This document shows, piece by piece, positions 14,934 through 22,533 of a DNA stretch of 64,000 bases (the stretch's first letter is position 1; every line of letters starts with the position of its first letter). Made by a program: the position numbers and the translations under genes. The notes under the pieces were generated by a model. It was not told the origin of the DNA. It ran no database searches and was given only the letters and a program-made list of their open reading frames with translations. Location: assembly GCF_004345565.1 (NCBI RefSeq), contig NZ_SLWA01000002.1, positions 682,001-746,000 of the forward strand. The letters are read 5' to 3'. This stretch comes from Flavobacterium circumlabens. GTDB taxonomy: Bacteria > Bacteroidota > Bacteroidia > Flavobacteriales > Flavobacteriaceae.

Positions 14934-15962
14934 ATGGGCTTATTTGATTTTATGATAGTGGAAATAGCTATGGATTTGGGAACAGCGAATACTTTAATAA
15001 TTTACGACGGAAAAATTGTAGTAGATAGTCCTTCCATTGTGGCCAGGGATATTAGAAACGGGAAGATTATTGCTGTAGGCCAGGAGGCCAGTTTGATGCA
15101 GGGTAAGACACATGAGAATATTAAAACGATCCGGCCGCTTAAGGACGGGGTAATCGCAGATTTTGATGCTTCGGAAAAAATGATCAGCTGGTTTATCAAA
15201 AATATACCGCAGATCAAGAAAAACTTTTTCACCCCCGCACTTCGAATGGTCGTCTGTATTCCAAGTGGTATTACCGAGGTTGAAATGAGAGCGGTAAAGG
15301 AATCCTGCGAACGTGTAAACGGCAAAGAAGTATTTTTAATTCATGAGCCTATGGCCGCTGCAATCGGAATTGGTCTGGACGTGATGCAGCCCAAAGGAAA
15401 TATCATCGTTGATATTGGAGGAGGAACTACGGAAATTGCGGTTATTGCTCTTGGAGGCATAATTTGCGATAAATCGATAAAGATTGCCGGAGATGTTTTT
15501 ACCAATGATATCTTGTATTATATCAGAACACACCATAATTTATATATTGGTGAAGGTTCTGCAGAACGCATAAAAATTGAGGTGGGTGCTGCAACGGAGG
15601 ATCTTGAGGATGCTCCCGAAGATATAACAGTTCGCGGAAGGGATTTGCTAACTGGAAAACCCAAAGAGGTCAAAGTTTCGTTCCGGGAAATTGCAAAAGC
15701 TCTGGATAAGTCCATACAGCGAATTGAAGATGCTATTATGGTAACGCTTTCAGTGACACCACCGGAGCTGGCTGCAGACATTTACAATACGGGATTGTAC
15801 CTTGCAGGAGGAGGCGCCATGCTGCGTGGTCTTGACAAAAGGCTGTCCCAAAAGACAGAATTACCGGTTTATATTGCAGAAGATCCTTTAAGAGCTGTTG
15901 TGAGAGGTACAGGTATTGTGTTAAAAGATATCGTTAAATATAAAAGTGTACTGGTGAAATAA
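14934..15962 (+). CDS. MreB-family actin-like protein (orphan paralogue)
   Basis: 342 residues, full-length MreB. The N-terminal phosphate-1 motif is MDLGTANTLI. The central block IVDIGGGTTEIAVIALGGI is phosphate 2, and LAGGGAMLRGLDKRL is the adenosine motif; CESCERVNGKEVFLIHEPMAAAI-like helices are intact. MreB forms membrane-bound filaments that direct lateral wall synthesis. Normally mreB is followed by mreC, mreD and pbp2; here the next gene on the plus strand is not one of them, and a minus-strand dioxygenase follows. This is therefore likely a second, stand-alone MreB, with the canonical one elsewhere. MGLF start is supported by the family's usual N-terminus. Confidence 0.9.
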   Translation: MGLFDFMIVEIAMDLGTANTLIIYDGKIVVDSPSIVARDIRNGKIIAVGQEASLMQGKTHENIKTIRPLKDGVIADFDASEKMISWFIKNIPQIKKNFFTPALRMVVCIPSGITEVEMRAVKESCERVNGKEVFLIHEPMAAAIGIGLDVMQPKGNIIVDIGGGTTEIAVIALGGIICDKSIKIAGDVFTNDILYYIRTHHNLYIGEGSAERIKIEVGAATEDLEDAPEDITVRGRDLLTGKPKEVKVSFREIAKALDKSIQRIEDAIMVTLSVTPPELAADIYNTGLYLAGGGAMLRGLDKRLSQKTELPVYIAEDPLRAVVRGTGIVLKDIVKYKSVLVK

Positions 15963-15963
15963 G

Positions 15964-16045
15964 AAACAGTTTTCAGTCGCAGTTTACAGTCTCAATATAA
16001 ACTGAAAACTGCGACTGTGACTGAATACTGAAAACTGAGACTAAA
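15964..16045. repeat. Dispersed palindromic repeat (ACTGAAAACTGCGACTG type)
   Basis: Several interleaved copies in both orientations of CAGTTTTCAGTCGCAGTTTA and its complement fill the gap between mreB and the dioxygenase. The same words recur at 30518-30632, so this is a dispersed intergenic element. Confidence 0.7.
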
Positions 16046-16051
16046 AAAGAA

Positions 16052-16990
16052 TTAATTAATCTTCACCAGATGCGCTTCAATTGCAGCTCGGTCTGATTCA
16101 TATTGTGCCGGAAGTTTTAAATTCTGACCTAATTCTTCTAAGCTTTCATCAACGGTAAAACCGGGATTTTCGGTAGCGATTTCAAACAAAACTCCGCCTG
16201 GTTCTCTAAAGTACAAAGAGTGAAAATACTGTCTGTCGATTTGTGGTGTTATGGATAATCCGTAAGCTTCGATTTTTTCACGGAAGTGCATTAAAATTTC
16301 ATCATTCTGCACTCGGAAAGCCACGTGGTGAACAGATCCGTTGGCTACATGACCGCGTTTTTCTTCTGCCAGTTCTACAAGGTCAACAATAGCAGCATTT
16401 TCTACAGTGTCTGTTGCGTAACGGTAACGGTTTACCTCCTGGTCAATCAATTTATATCCAAATATATCGGTTAAGATGGCAGCAGTAGCTTTGATACTGT
16501 TTAAAGTCAGTGTGATGTTATGAAAACCTTTTGTTGCGACATCGGCTTTTACTTCGTCAGTTTCCCAGGGTTTTCTGTTATCATCTGTTTTAGATTCGAT
16601 TAACTCTAATTTTAGTCCGTCCGGATCTAAGAAAGTCAAATATTTTTCACCGAATTTTTCAGCAGGTTTATTGTAAATTACATTGTATTTTTCAAAACGT
16701 TGCTGCCAGAAATCAAGACTTCCTTTTGGTACGGAATAGCCAATTTCTGTTGCCATTCCGGAACCTTTTCTTCCTTGCTGGATTCCTTCTCCCCAAGGGA
16801 AAAAAGTTAAGATGGTTCCGGCACTACCCACCTCGTCACCAAAGTAAAAGTGATACGTTCCCGGATCATCAAAGTTGACTGTTTTTTTAATGAATCTTAA
16901 TCCTAATACGTTGGCGTAAAAGTTGAAATTACGTTTCGCGTCACCTGCAATTGCAGTAATATGGTGTAAGCCTAAAATTTTATTTTCCAT
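16052..16990 (-). CDS. VOC-family ring-cleaving dioxygenase (MhqO/PcpA-like)
   Basis: 312 residues made of two vicinal-oxygen-chelate modules. The N-terminal module has GLHHITAIAGD (His9/10) and FYANVLGLRF; the second starts GFHNITLTLN. Later metal-ligand candidates are SVHHVAFRV and the Glu in VLFEIATENPGF. This arrangement (H in module 1 and 2, E near the end) is that of ring-cleaving dioxygenases such as MhqO, which opens hydroquinone-type rings. Gram-positive MhqO is induced by quinones. In this window an MhqD-like esterase lies 3.1 kb away on the same strand. Its promoter (17030-17075) carries a shared motif also found ahead of the chloroperoxidase gene. Confidence 0.85.
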   Translation of the reverse strand: MENKILGLHHITAIAGDAKRNFNFYANVLGLRFIKKTVNFDDPGTYHFYFGDEVGSAGTILTFFPWGEGIQQGRKGSGMATEIGYSVPKGSLDFWQQRFEKYNVIYNKPAEKFGEKYLTFLDPDGLKLELIESKTDDNRKPWETDEVKADVATKGFHNITLTLNSIKATAAILTDIFGYKLIDQEVNRYRYATDTVENAAIVDLVELAEEKRGHVANGSVHHVAFRVQNDEILMHFREKIEAYGLSITPQIDRQYFHSLYFREPGGVLFEIATENPGFTVDESLEELGQNLKLPAQYESDRAAIEAHLVKIN

Positions 16991-17029
16991 GGTTTCTATT
17001 GATATTAAATTGTTATTGATTTTCTTTTA

Positions 17030-17075
17030 CAAATTTACGTCCGTTATGCCTCATCATCGATTAACCTAGATTAAG
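17030..17075 (-). promoter_or_regulatory. Promoter with shared upstream motif for the ring-cleaving dioxygenase
   Basis: On the minus strand the motif CTTAATCTAGGTTAATCGA (complement of 17057-17075) is followed by exactly 19 nt and then the -7 box TAAATTTG (complement of 17030-17037). The next 11 nt (TAAAAGAAAAT) are also shared with the promoter at 33772-33817. The motif occupies the -33 region, so an activator probably replaces or assists that contact. Confidence 0.75.
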
Positions 17076-17187
17076 AAATAAAAACGCGATCTTTTTTAAA
17101 TCTGACCAATACTAACCAAATAACATTCCGTTTGTTTTAAGGTGTTGCTAATTAGTAAATTACATGCTTGTTGTACGTTTTTAATTA

Positions 17188-17201
17188 TACGATATATCGT
17201 A
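17188..17201. promoter_or_regulatory. Palindromic operator TACGATATATCGTA, site 1
   Basis: A perfect 14-bp palindrome. It lies in the intergenic region between the dioxygenase and the sigma-54 regulator, about 200 bp upstream of the dioxygenase start and 106 bp upstream of the regulator start. Two related sites occur at 31382-31397 and 33997-34012. Confidence 0.65.
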
Positions 17202-17306
17202 ATTTTATGCGGAGTATATGCTTTATTTCAAAAATCGATAGTAATTTAATTAGTTCTATTTCTTAAATTTACCCTGTTACGACCTAATACCACACCAATC
17301 ACTACT

Positions 17307-18896
17307 ATGGAAAAGCCTACAGATCCGACTGCAGTTATCATGAACCGGCTGCAGGAAAGAGAAAGAGAACAGATTTTGATTCTGTCGATCTGCAAGGCGC
17401 TTTCGGAAGCAGAAACCAAAGAAGAATTTCACTTTGTTGTAAGCGATTTGTTAAAAGAGCATCTTTCTTTTGAAGATTTTATTTTTGCTTTTTCCAATGA
17501 AGCCGAAACGGCCTATGAAATTTTCTATCAATTGACAGCACCAAAAACACAAGACAACAAGACCTATTCTACAGCAGATGGTTTTTTTGACGCTTGTGCC
17601 AACAATGCCGATACCGTTATTTTTGATTTAAAAGCCTTAACGGAACGGAAAAATAACATTCCGGACTATCTTCATTCCATAAATACCAAAGGTTTTAAAA
17701 ACGGAATCGGAATTTGTCTTCCGTATAGTAAAGGAAGCAGAAATGTACTTTTTCTTTTCTTTAGAAATACCACCGCTTTTACCAGAGAATCCAATCGCAT
17801 TATTCGGGGTATCGCGACTCAGTTTTCCATTACTTTCCGCAATCTCAAAATGACGGAGCGGTACGAAAGCAATTTAGCCGAATTGATACGGCTGAAAAGT
17901 ACTCCTGAACTAAAAAAAGTACCTGTAAAAAAGGAAGAACCTCAGGGCTTTTATGGAATTGTAGGGAAAAGCGAAGCTATGCAACAGGTATACGAATTGA
18001 TTCAGCAGGTTGCAGCGTCGTATTCGACCGTTTTGATTTTTGGCGAAACCGGAACCGGAAAAGAACTGATTGCAAGTGCGATTCATCAGTTGTCTTTGGT
18101 TTCTAATGAAAAAATAGTGAGAGTCAATTGTGCCTCGATTCCGGAAAACTTAATAGAAAGTGAATTATTCGGACATGAAAAAGGCGCTTTTACAGGCGCT
18201 ACGGAAGTGAGAATCGGTAAATTCGAACAGGCCCATAACGGCACTATTTTTCTGGATGAAATAGGGGAGCTGCCTTTGGAATTGCAGGGCAAACTGCTAC
18301 GGGTTTTGCAGGAGAAAGAAATAGAACGAATTGGCGGTAAAAACACCCTGAAAGTAAATGTTCGGGTCATTGCCGCGACCAACAGATTACTGGAAAAAGA
18401 GGTTGTCGAAGGCCGTTTCAGAAGTGATTTGTATTATCGCCTTAATGTATTCCCGATTGCGCTGCCGGCTCTGCGGGATCGTCCGGAAGATATTGAACTA
18501 TTGGGGAATTTTTTCCTCGAAAAGCATTCGCAGAAAAACGGCAAAAAAGTCAAGGGCTTTTCTAAAAAAGTAATAAACAGCATGACCGCCTATGCCTGGC
18601 CCGGAAATGTCAGGGAACTCGAAAATATGGTAGAGAGAGGCACCTTATTTGCCAAAGAGGAAATGATAAAAGAAATGAGTTTCCCCGAAATTTTTAAAAC
18701 AGAATCTACGATTTCCGAAACGGATTTTTATATCAAAACGCTGCAGGAAGTAGAGAAGGAGCACATTCTGAAAGTTGTACAAAAATGCGGCGGGAGAATT
18801 TCAGGACCGCAGGGCGCTGCCGTTTTATTAGATTTGCCCGGAACTACACTAATTTCGAAAATGCAGAAACTGGGGATCAAAAAAGGACATTTTTAG
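17307..18896 (+). CDS. Sigma-54 interaction domain transcriptional activator with N-terminal GAF-like sensor
   Basis: 529 residues. Residues ~25-185 are a GAF-like sensory domain ([15 protein letters not shown], then [16 protein letters not shown]). A short linker leads to the AAA+ sigma-54 activation domain: Walker A GETGTGKE (246-253), the GAFTGA loop (293-298) that contacts sigma-54, FLDEIGEL Walker B, and the R-finger region. The C-terminus ([30 protein letters not shown]) is a Fis-type helix-turn-helix. No phospho-receiver is present, so the GAF domain should sense a small ligand or partner. The DNA-binding end is clearly paralogous to that of the response regulator at 21166-22524. A palindromic site lies about 100 bp upstream. 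Confidence 0.92.
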   Translation: MEKPTDPTAVIMNRLQEREREQILILSICKALSEAETKEEFHFVVSDLLKEHLSFEDFIFAFSNEAETAYEIFYQLTAPKTQDNKTYSTADGFFDACANNADTVIFDLKALTERKNNIPDYLHSINTKGFKNGIGICLPYSKGSRNVLFLFFRNTTAFTRESNRIIRGIATQFSITFRNLKMTERYESNLAELIRLKSTPELKKVPVKKEEPQGFYGIVGKSEAMQQVYELIQQVAASYSTVLIFGETGTGKELIASAIHQLSLVSNEKIVRVNCASIPENLIESELFGHEKGAFTGATEVRIGKFEQAHNGTIFLDEIGELPLELQGKLLRVLQEKEIERIGGKNTLKVNVRVIAATNRLLEKEVVEGRFRSDLYYRLNVFPIALPALRDRPEDIELLGNFFLEKHSQKNGKKVKGFSKKVINSMTAYAWPGNVRELENMVERGTLFAKEEMIKEMSFPEIFKTESTISETDFYIKTLQEVEKEHILKVVQKCGGRISGPQGAAVLLDLPGTTLISKMQKLGIKKGHF

Positions 18897-18904
18897 GTTG
18901 ATTG

Positions 18905-19522
18905 CTATTCCTGCGCCATATTTATTTTCCCTGAAGAAACAGCCCAAAAAATTAATAAAAGCATACAGATTGCCAAAGCAATGACAGGAAACCGGAATGA
19001 AATACCAAATGCAATTAGATAGGTTGGCAGTCCGTACAAATAATTTTTCCTGATTTTTCGGATGGCCGAATTGGTAATTCCGGGACGCAATAGTTTTTTG
19101 TTGGTACTCGCGATAAACCACAAAAGATTGTACGAAAGATTGATCAGTACAAAGATTCCGGTATAAATCGCAACAGCAACAGAAGCAGCTTCTCCGTTGA
19201 AAAATCGTGCCAGTAAAGCGGTCGGATACGATACGGTGGTAACCAGAAAAAGAATCAGGCCGTTGGCAAACATGATGGCTGTATTGCGACTGTAAATCTG
19301 CTTGAAAATTTTATGATGGTTGACCCACATGATAAAAATACTGAAAAAAGAAAGCGTAAAAGCCAAATAGGTGGTCCATTCGCCTTTTAGAAAAGCAAGC
19401 AGTTCAGCACCGTTTTTTACTGCAGTGGTGTCCGGAGCATGAAGATCCAAAACCAAAAGCGTAATGGCAATGGCGAAGACGGCATCACTGAAATTCTCGA
19501 TTCTTACGGTTTCTTTTTCCAT
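18905..19522 (-). CDS. TMEM175-family cation (potassium) channel-like protein
   Basis: 205 residues with six hydrophobic segments and the diagnostic N-terminal motif RIENFSDAVFAIAITLLVLD (RxxxFSD at residues 7-13, first helix). Bacterial TMEM175 proteins of this length form tetrameric K+-permeable channels, each subunit with one 6-TM repeat. The other conserved features (AFTLSFFSIFIMWVNHHKIF helix) are present. It is convergent with the sigma-54 activator, nine bases from its stop. Single gene. Confidence 0.9.
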   Translation of the reverse strand: MEKETVRIENFSDAVFAIAITLLVLDLHAPDTTAVKNGAELLAFLKGEWTTYLAFTLSFFSIFIMWVNHHKIFKQIYSRNTAIMFANGLILFLVTTVSYPTALLARFFNGEAASVAVAIYTGIFVLINLSYNLLWFIASTNKKLLRPGITNSAIRKIRKNYLYGLPTYLIAFGISFRFPVIALAICMLLLIFWAVSSGKINMAQE

Positions 19523-19600
19523 TTTATGATTTTAACTTGTTGTGTAATTTAATTAAAACAGACAGAAATGTATTTCTAAATCTATGTGATTTTCTTTTTC

Positions 19601-19659
19601 ACGCAGATTTAGCAGATTTAGCGGATTTTTTTAATCTGTTTAATTCTTTAATCTGTGGC
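19601..19659. repeat. Dispersed repeat of GCAGATTTAGCAGATT type
   Basis: CGCAGATTTAGCAGATTTAG, CGGATTT and TTTAATCTGTGGC are the words typical of a flavobacterial palindromic intergenic repeat. It recurs at 20723-20750 and 61204-61396. Confidence 0.65.
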
Positions 19660-19708
19660 TATCTATCCCTCTTTCAGATTTTTTAATCGGTAACTATTTA
19701 TTTTAAAA

Positions 19709-20059
19709 TTAAAGTTTTATAAAAATTGATTTTCGAAGTTTCGGTTCGATGTTTTTTGTCTTGTGGCCCTTTCCGGTCGTGTCTTCCACTAATAAAATGG
19801 ATCCTGTTTCAAAATTTCTTTTTTCTCCTAATGAAGTTTCAATTTCAACGCCTCCTTCCAGTAAAACAATATACTGGCGGTCGGGCGCATTATGAAAATC
19901 GTAATCGTAAGCAGGTTTGACTTCTCTGAAAACGATCGATTTTACCGGTTCATCATCAGATAAAAAGCCAATATCACCGTTGTTTTTCAACGGCACTTCG
20001 AAGTCTTCAAAATGACTTTCGCCATTCTCATCGCTATAGACTCTGGTAATTTGTATCAT
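19709..20059 (-). CDS. Cupin-domain protein
   Basis: 116 residues that read as a single beta-barrel: SHFEDFEVPL, then YDFHNAPDRQYIVLLEGGVE and ETSLGEKRNFETGSILLVEDTTGKGHKTK. A typical cupin has two motifs with three His and a Glu. Here the first motif has H and Q rather than HxH, and the second motif retains GH, so metal binding may be weak. The start ATG overlaps the stop of the upstream esterase gene by four bases (ATGA), so they are translationally coupled. Function unknown; small cupins often act on reactive small molecules. Confidence 0.75.
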   Translation of the reverse strand: MIQITRVYSDENGESHFEDFEVPLKNNGDIGFLSDDEPVKSIVFREVKPAYDYDFHNAPDRQYIVLLEGGVEIETSLGEKRNFETGSILLVEDTTGKGHKTKNIEPKLRKSIFIKL

Positions 20060-20679
20060 GATTTTTTAGAGAATACAAGTTGGTTGGCCAGATCAATTTC
20101 GTCCTGACTTATGGTGTGTCCCATATTAGCATAGATTTTTTTGGTAACAGCTGCTCCTAACTTTTTAAGTAGTGCTTCAGATTCATTGACTCTTTCGACC
20201 GGAACGTGAAAATCAGGATCGCTTGTTCCGATGAAAATGGGTGTGTTTTCAAAGTTTCCGGCATAATGCTCTTCGTATACTTTATCACCGATAAGTCCGC
20301 CTGTAAAAGCCACCACACCGCCATATTTGGCAGCATTTCTGGCTGTAAATTCTAAGGCAAGACAGGCTCCCTGGGAAAATCCAAGAAAGTAAATGTTTTC
20401 CTTTTCAATTCCGTTTTGCTGAACGGCGACAACTACCTGATGAATGGTGTCTAACGATTTTGAAAAAGAAGGTTCATTCTCAGCAATTGGTACCAAAAAC
20501 GAATACGGATACCACGTTCTGTTTTCGGCCTGAGGTGCTATCAGGACAAAATCTTCCACCTCCAGATGTCTTGCAATCGAAAGGATATCATGTGCGCCTG
20601 CACCACGGCCGTGAATCATGATCAGGGCTTTTTTGGCTTCATTTAAAGGTACACCGTCTGTTATAATTTCTGTATTCAT
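20056..20679 (-). CDS. Phospholipase/carboxylesterase family alpha/beta hydrolase (MhqD-like)
   Basis: 207 residues, the minimal carboxylesterase fold. ALIMIHGRGAGAHDIL provides the oxyanion region, GFSQGACLALEFT holds the nucleophile Ser, the acid is in TSDPDFHVP, and the His is in MGHTIS. This Gly-x-Ser-x-Gly and HGxG pattern is that of MhqD/YodD-type and acyl-protein-thioesterase-like esterases. MhqD of Bacillus belongs with MhqO to the quinone-responsive mhq regulon; here an MhqO-like dioxygenase lies 3.1 kb away on the same strand. It is coupled to the cupin gene. The substrate is unproven. Confidence 0.85.
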   Translation of the reverse strand: MNTEIITDGVPLNEAKKALIMIHGRGAGAHDILSIARHLEVEDFVLIAPQAENRTWYPYSFLVPIAENEPSFSKSLDTIHQVVVAVQQNGIEKENIYFLGFSQGACLALEFTARNAAKYGGVVAFTGGLIGDKVYEEHYAGNFENTPIFIGTSDPDFHVPVERVNESEALLKKLGAAVTKKIYANMGHTISQDEIDLANQLVFSKKS

Positions 20680-20722
20680 GAGCTTTATTTTTTAATTAAT
20701 AAGTGGTAATGAAATTTTTTTC

Positions 20723-20750
20723 CCGCAGATTCAGCAGATTGGGCAGATTT
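20723..20750. repeat. Dispersed repeat (CCGCAGATTCAGCAGATTGG)
   Basis: A second copy of the CAGATT-type intergenic repeat. It is followed at about 20765-20790 by the dyad TATCGCGATAGCTATCGGGA, another word common in flavobacterial non-coding repeats. No gene lies between 20680 and 20869. Confidence 0.6.
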
Positions 20751-20869
20751 TTTTGCCTTCAATCGTTTATCGCGATAGCTATCGGGAGTGGTATTTCACA
20801 ATCTTGTCATTTCGACGGAGGAGAAATCTCCGTAAGTAAATCCGTAATGAAAACCCAATCAGGAAATAA

Positions 20870-21160
20870 TTATTTTTTCCAGATGTCTTCATATTCATCC
20901 GGATGTCTTTTGAATTGTGCGTGAACGTAAGGACAAAGCGGCAGCACTTTTAGATGATTGGCACGTACATAAGAAACCATTTCCTCCAGCAGTTTTTTGG
21001 CATAGCCTTTTCCTTCGGCTTCCGGTTCAACTCCGGTATGGTAAACCGTTAGTAAATCGTCTTTGATGCTTACAGTCATTTCGCCCAGTTTTTTATCATC
21101 GACATACAGATTGAAAGCTCCGTGTTTTTTCTCGTCTAATTCCAGTTTTATTGTTTCCAT
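20870..21160 (-). CDS. GNAT-like N-acetyltransferase (small, acetyltransf_CG type)
   Basis: 96 residues, the short single-domain GNAT of the YjdJ kind. The core DDLLTVYHTGVEPEAEGKGY contains the acetyl-CoA binding V-x-P-x-x-x-GKG/A loop, then KKLLEEMVSYVRANHLKVLP and LCPYVHAQFKRHPDEYEDIW. The CPYVxxxFxRHPE motif is typical for this subfamily. Substrate unknown. It lies five bases downstream of the response regulator and is probably the last gene of the kinase-regulator operon. Confidence 0.85.
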   Translation of the reverse strand: METIKLELDEKKHGAFNLYVDDKKLGEMTVSIKDDLLTVYHTGVEPEAEGKGYAKKLLEEMVSYVRANHLKVLPLCPYVHAQFKRHPDEYEDIWKK

Positions 21161-21165
21161 ATCTT

Positions 21166-22524
21166 TTAATTATATCCTTGTTTTATATCTAATTTTTTCA
21201 TTTTTGCATACAAAGTCTGAGGCTGCATTTTCAGCAATTCTGCTGCACCGCCCGGTCCGGAAACTTTTCCGTCGCAGATTAGCAGTGCATTCAGGATGTG
21301 TTCTTTTTCCATTTCTTCCATAGATTTCATTTTTCCGGACTGTTCCTGTAACGGATTTGAAGGATGGGAAGGAAGATCAAATTTTTCGATTTCATTGGTT
21401 TTGGCCAATAATACATTTCTTTCGATCAAATGTTCTAATTCGCGAATATTTCCCGGCCAGTCGTATTGCATCAGTTGTTCTAAAGCGGAAGGACTAATAC
21501 CGGTGACATTTTTTCTTGAATTTGAGGCGTATTTCTTTAGAAAATAATGGGCAAGAGCTTCAATATCTTCTTTTCGTTCTTTTAAAGTGGGTAACTGAAT
21601 TGGAAATACGTTTAGCCTGTAATACAAATCCAGCCTGAAACGCCCTTCGGCAACTTCTTTTTCTAAAGAACGGTTGGTTGCGGCGACAATACGGACATTG
21701 ATTTTGATGGTTTTATTTCCTCCAAGCCGCTGGATTTCTTTTTCCTGCAGCACCCGTAATAATTTTACCTGGGAATCTAAGGGTAATTCACCAATTTCAT
21801 CCAGAAAAATAGTACCGTTATGGGCCTGTTCAAACTTTCCGATTCGTAAAGTATTGGCTCCTGTAAAAGAACCTTTTTCATGCCCGAAAAGTTCTGATTC
21901 TATGAGGGAATGGGGCAAAGCAGCACAATTGACCACCACAATTGGATTCGATTTATGAGCCGAAAGATCGTGTATCGAATGTGCTACACGTTCTTTTCCG
22001 GTACCGCTTTCACCCAGAATCAATACTGAGGTTTCGGCAGGGGCTACAATTTTTATTTTTTCGATTACTTCTTTCAAAAGAGGACTTGTTCCGATAATGC
22101 CGTCAATTTCCTGATTTTCGGTTTCGGTCTGAAGCGCTGTAAATGTTCCGTTTTCCTGATCAAATCTGTATTTGGCAATATCGAGCATGACCATAAGATC
22201 TCTTTCCCGGAATGGCTTCACCATAAACCCATACGGATGTGTTGCTTTTACGGCTTCAAGTGTCGTCTGATTGGTATTGGCGGAAATGTACAGAAAAGGC
22301 AATTGCATTTCGCGCAGTTCCCAGGCCAGGTCAATTCCGGTCAGATCCCCTTTTAGCATGATATCCAGTAATACCCAATCCGGTCTTTTTTCGCCGATTA
22401 ATTTTCGGGCCTGTACCACAGAAGAAGCAATACCGGTTACCTGATAACCCGCTTTGAGCAGCATGATTTTTAAATCGTTTGCTACAATAAATTCATCTTC
22501 AACAATTAGAATTTTCTCCTTCAT
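21166..22524 (-). CDS. Sigma-54-dependent response regulator (NtrC family)
   Basis: 452 residues. Residues 1-120 are a receiver with the phospho-acceptor Asp54 (WVLLDIMLKGD), acidic pocket EDE and the conserved Lys (FMVKPF). The receiver is unusually close to the kind that pairs with HisKA_2 kinases. An AAA+ domain follows with GESGTGKE, GSFTGA (usual GAFTGA with Ser in place of Ala) and FLDEIGEL. The C-terminal Fis-type HTH (GKVSGPGGAAELLKMQPQTL, YAKMKKLDI) is a close paralogue of that at 17307-18896. The start lies nine bases after the histidine kinase gene, so it is the cognate regulator. Confidence 0.94.
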   Translation of the reverse strand: MKEKILIVEDEFIVANDLKIMLLKAGYQVTGIASSVVQARKLIGEKRPDWVLLDIMLKGDLTGIDLAWELREMQLPFLYISANTNQTTLEAVKATHPYGFMVKPFRERDLMVMLDIAKYRFDQENGTFTALQTETENQEIDGIIGTSPLLKEVIEKIKIVAPAETSVLILGESGTGKERVAHSIHDLSAHKSNPIVVVNCAALPHSLIESELFGHEKGSFTGANTLRIGKFEQAHNGTIFLDEIGELPLDSQVKLLRVLQEKEIQRLGGNKTIKINVRIVAATNRSLEKEVAEGRFRLDLYYRLNVFPIQLPTLKERKEDIEALAHYFLKKYASNSRKNVTGISPSALEQLMQYDWPGNIRELEHLIERNVLLAKTNEIEKFDLPSHPSNPLQEQSGKMKSMEEMEKEHILNALLICDGKVSGPGGAAELLKMQPQTLYAKMKKLDIKQGYN

Positions 22525-22533
22525 TACCTAAAT

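Noticed and set aside
16991..17306. Sigma-54 -24/-12 promoter
   Set aside because: No GG-N10-GC with surrounding consensus was found; the -7 box TAAATTTG and shared motif explain the promoter better.
20750..20800. Dyad TATCGCGATAGCTATCGGGA as operator
   Set aside because: It is a word common in flavobacterial intergenic repeats and lies among other repeats, with no gene start nearby.
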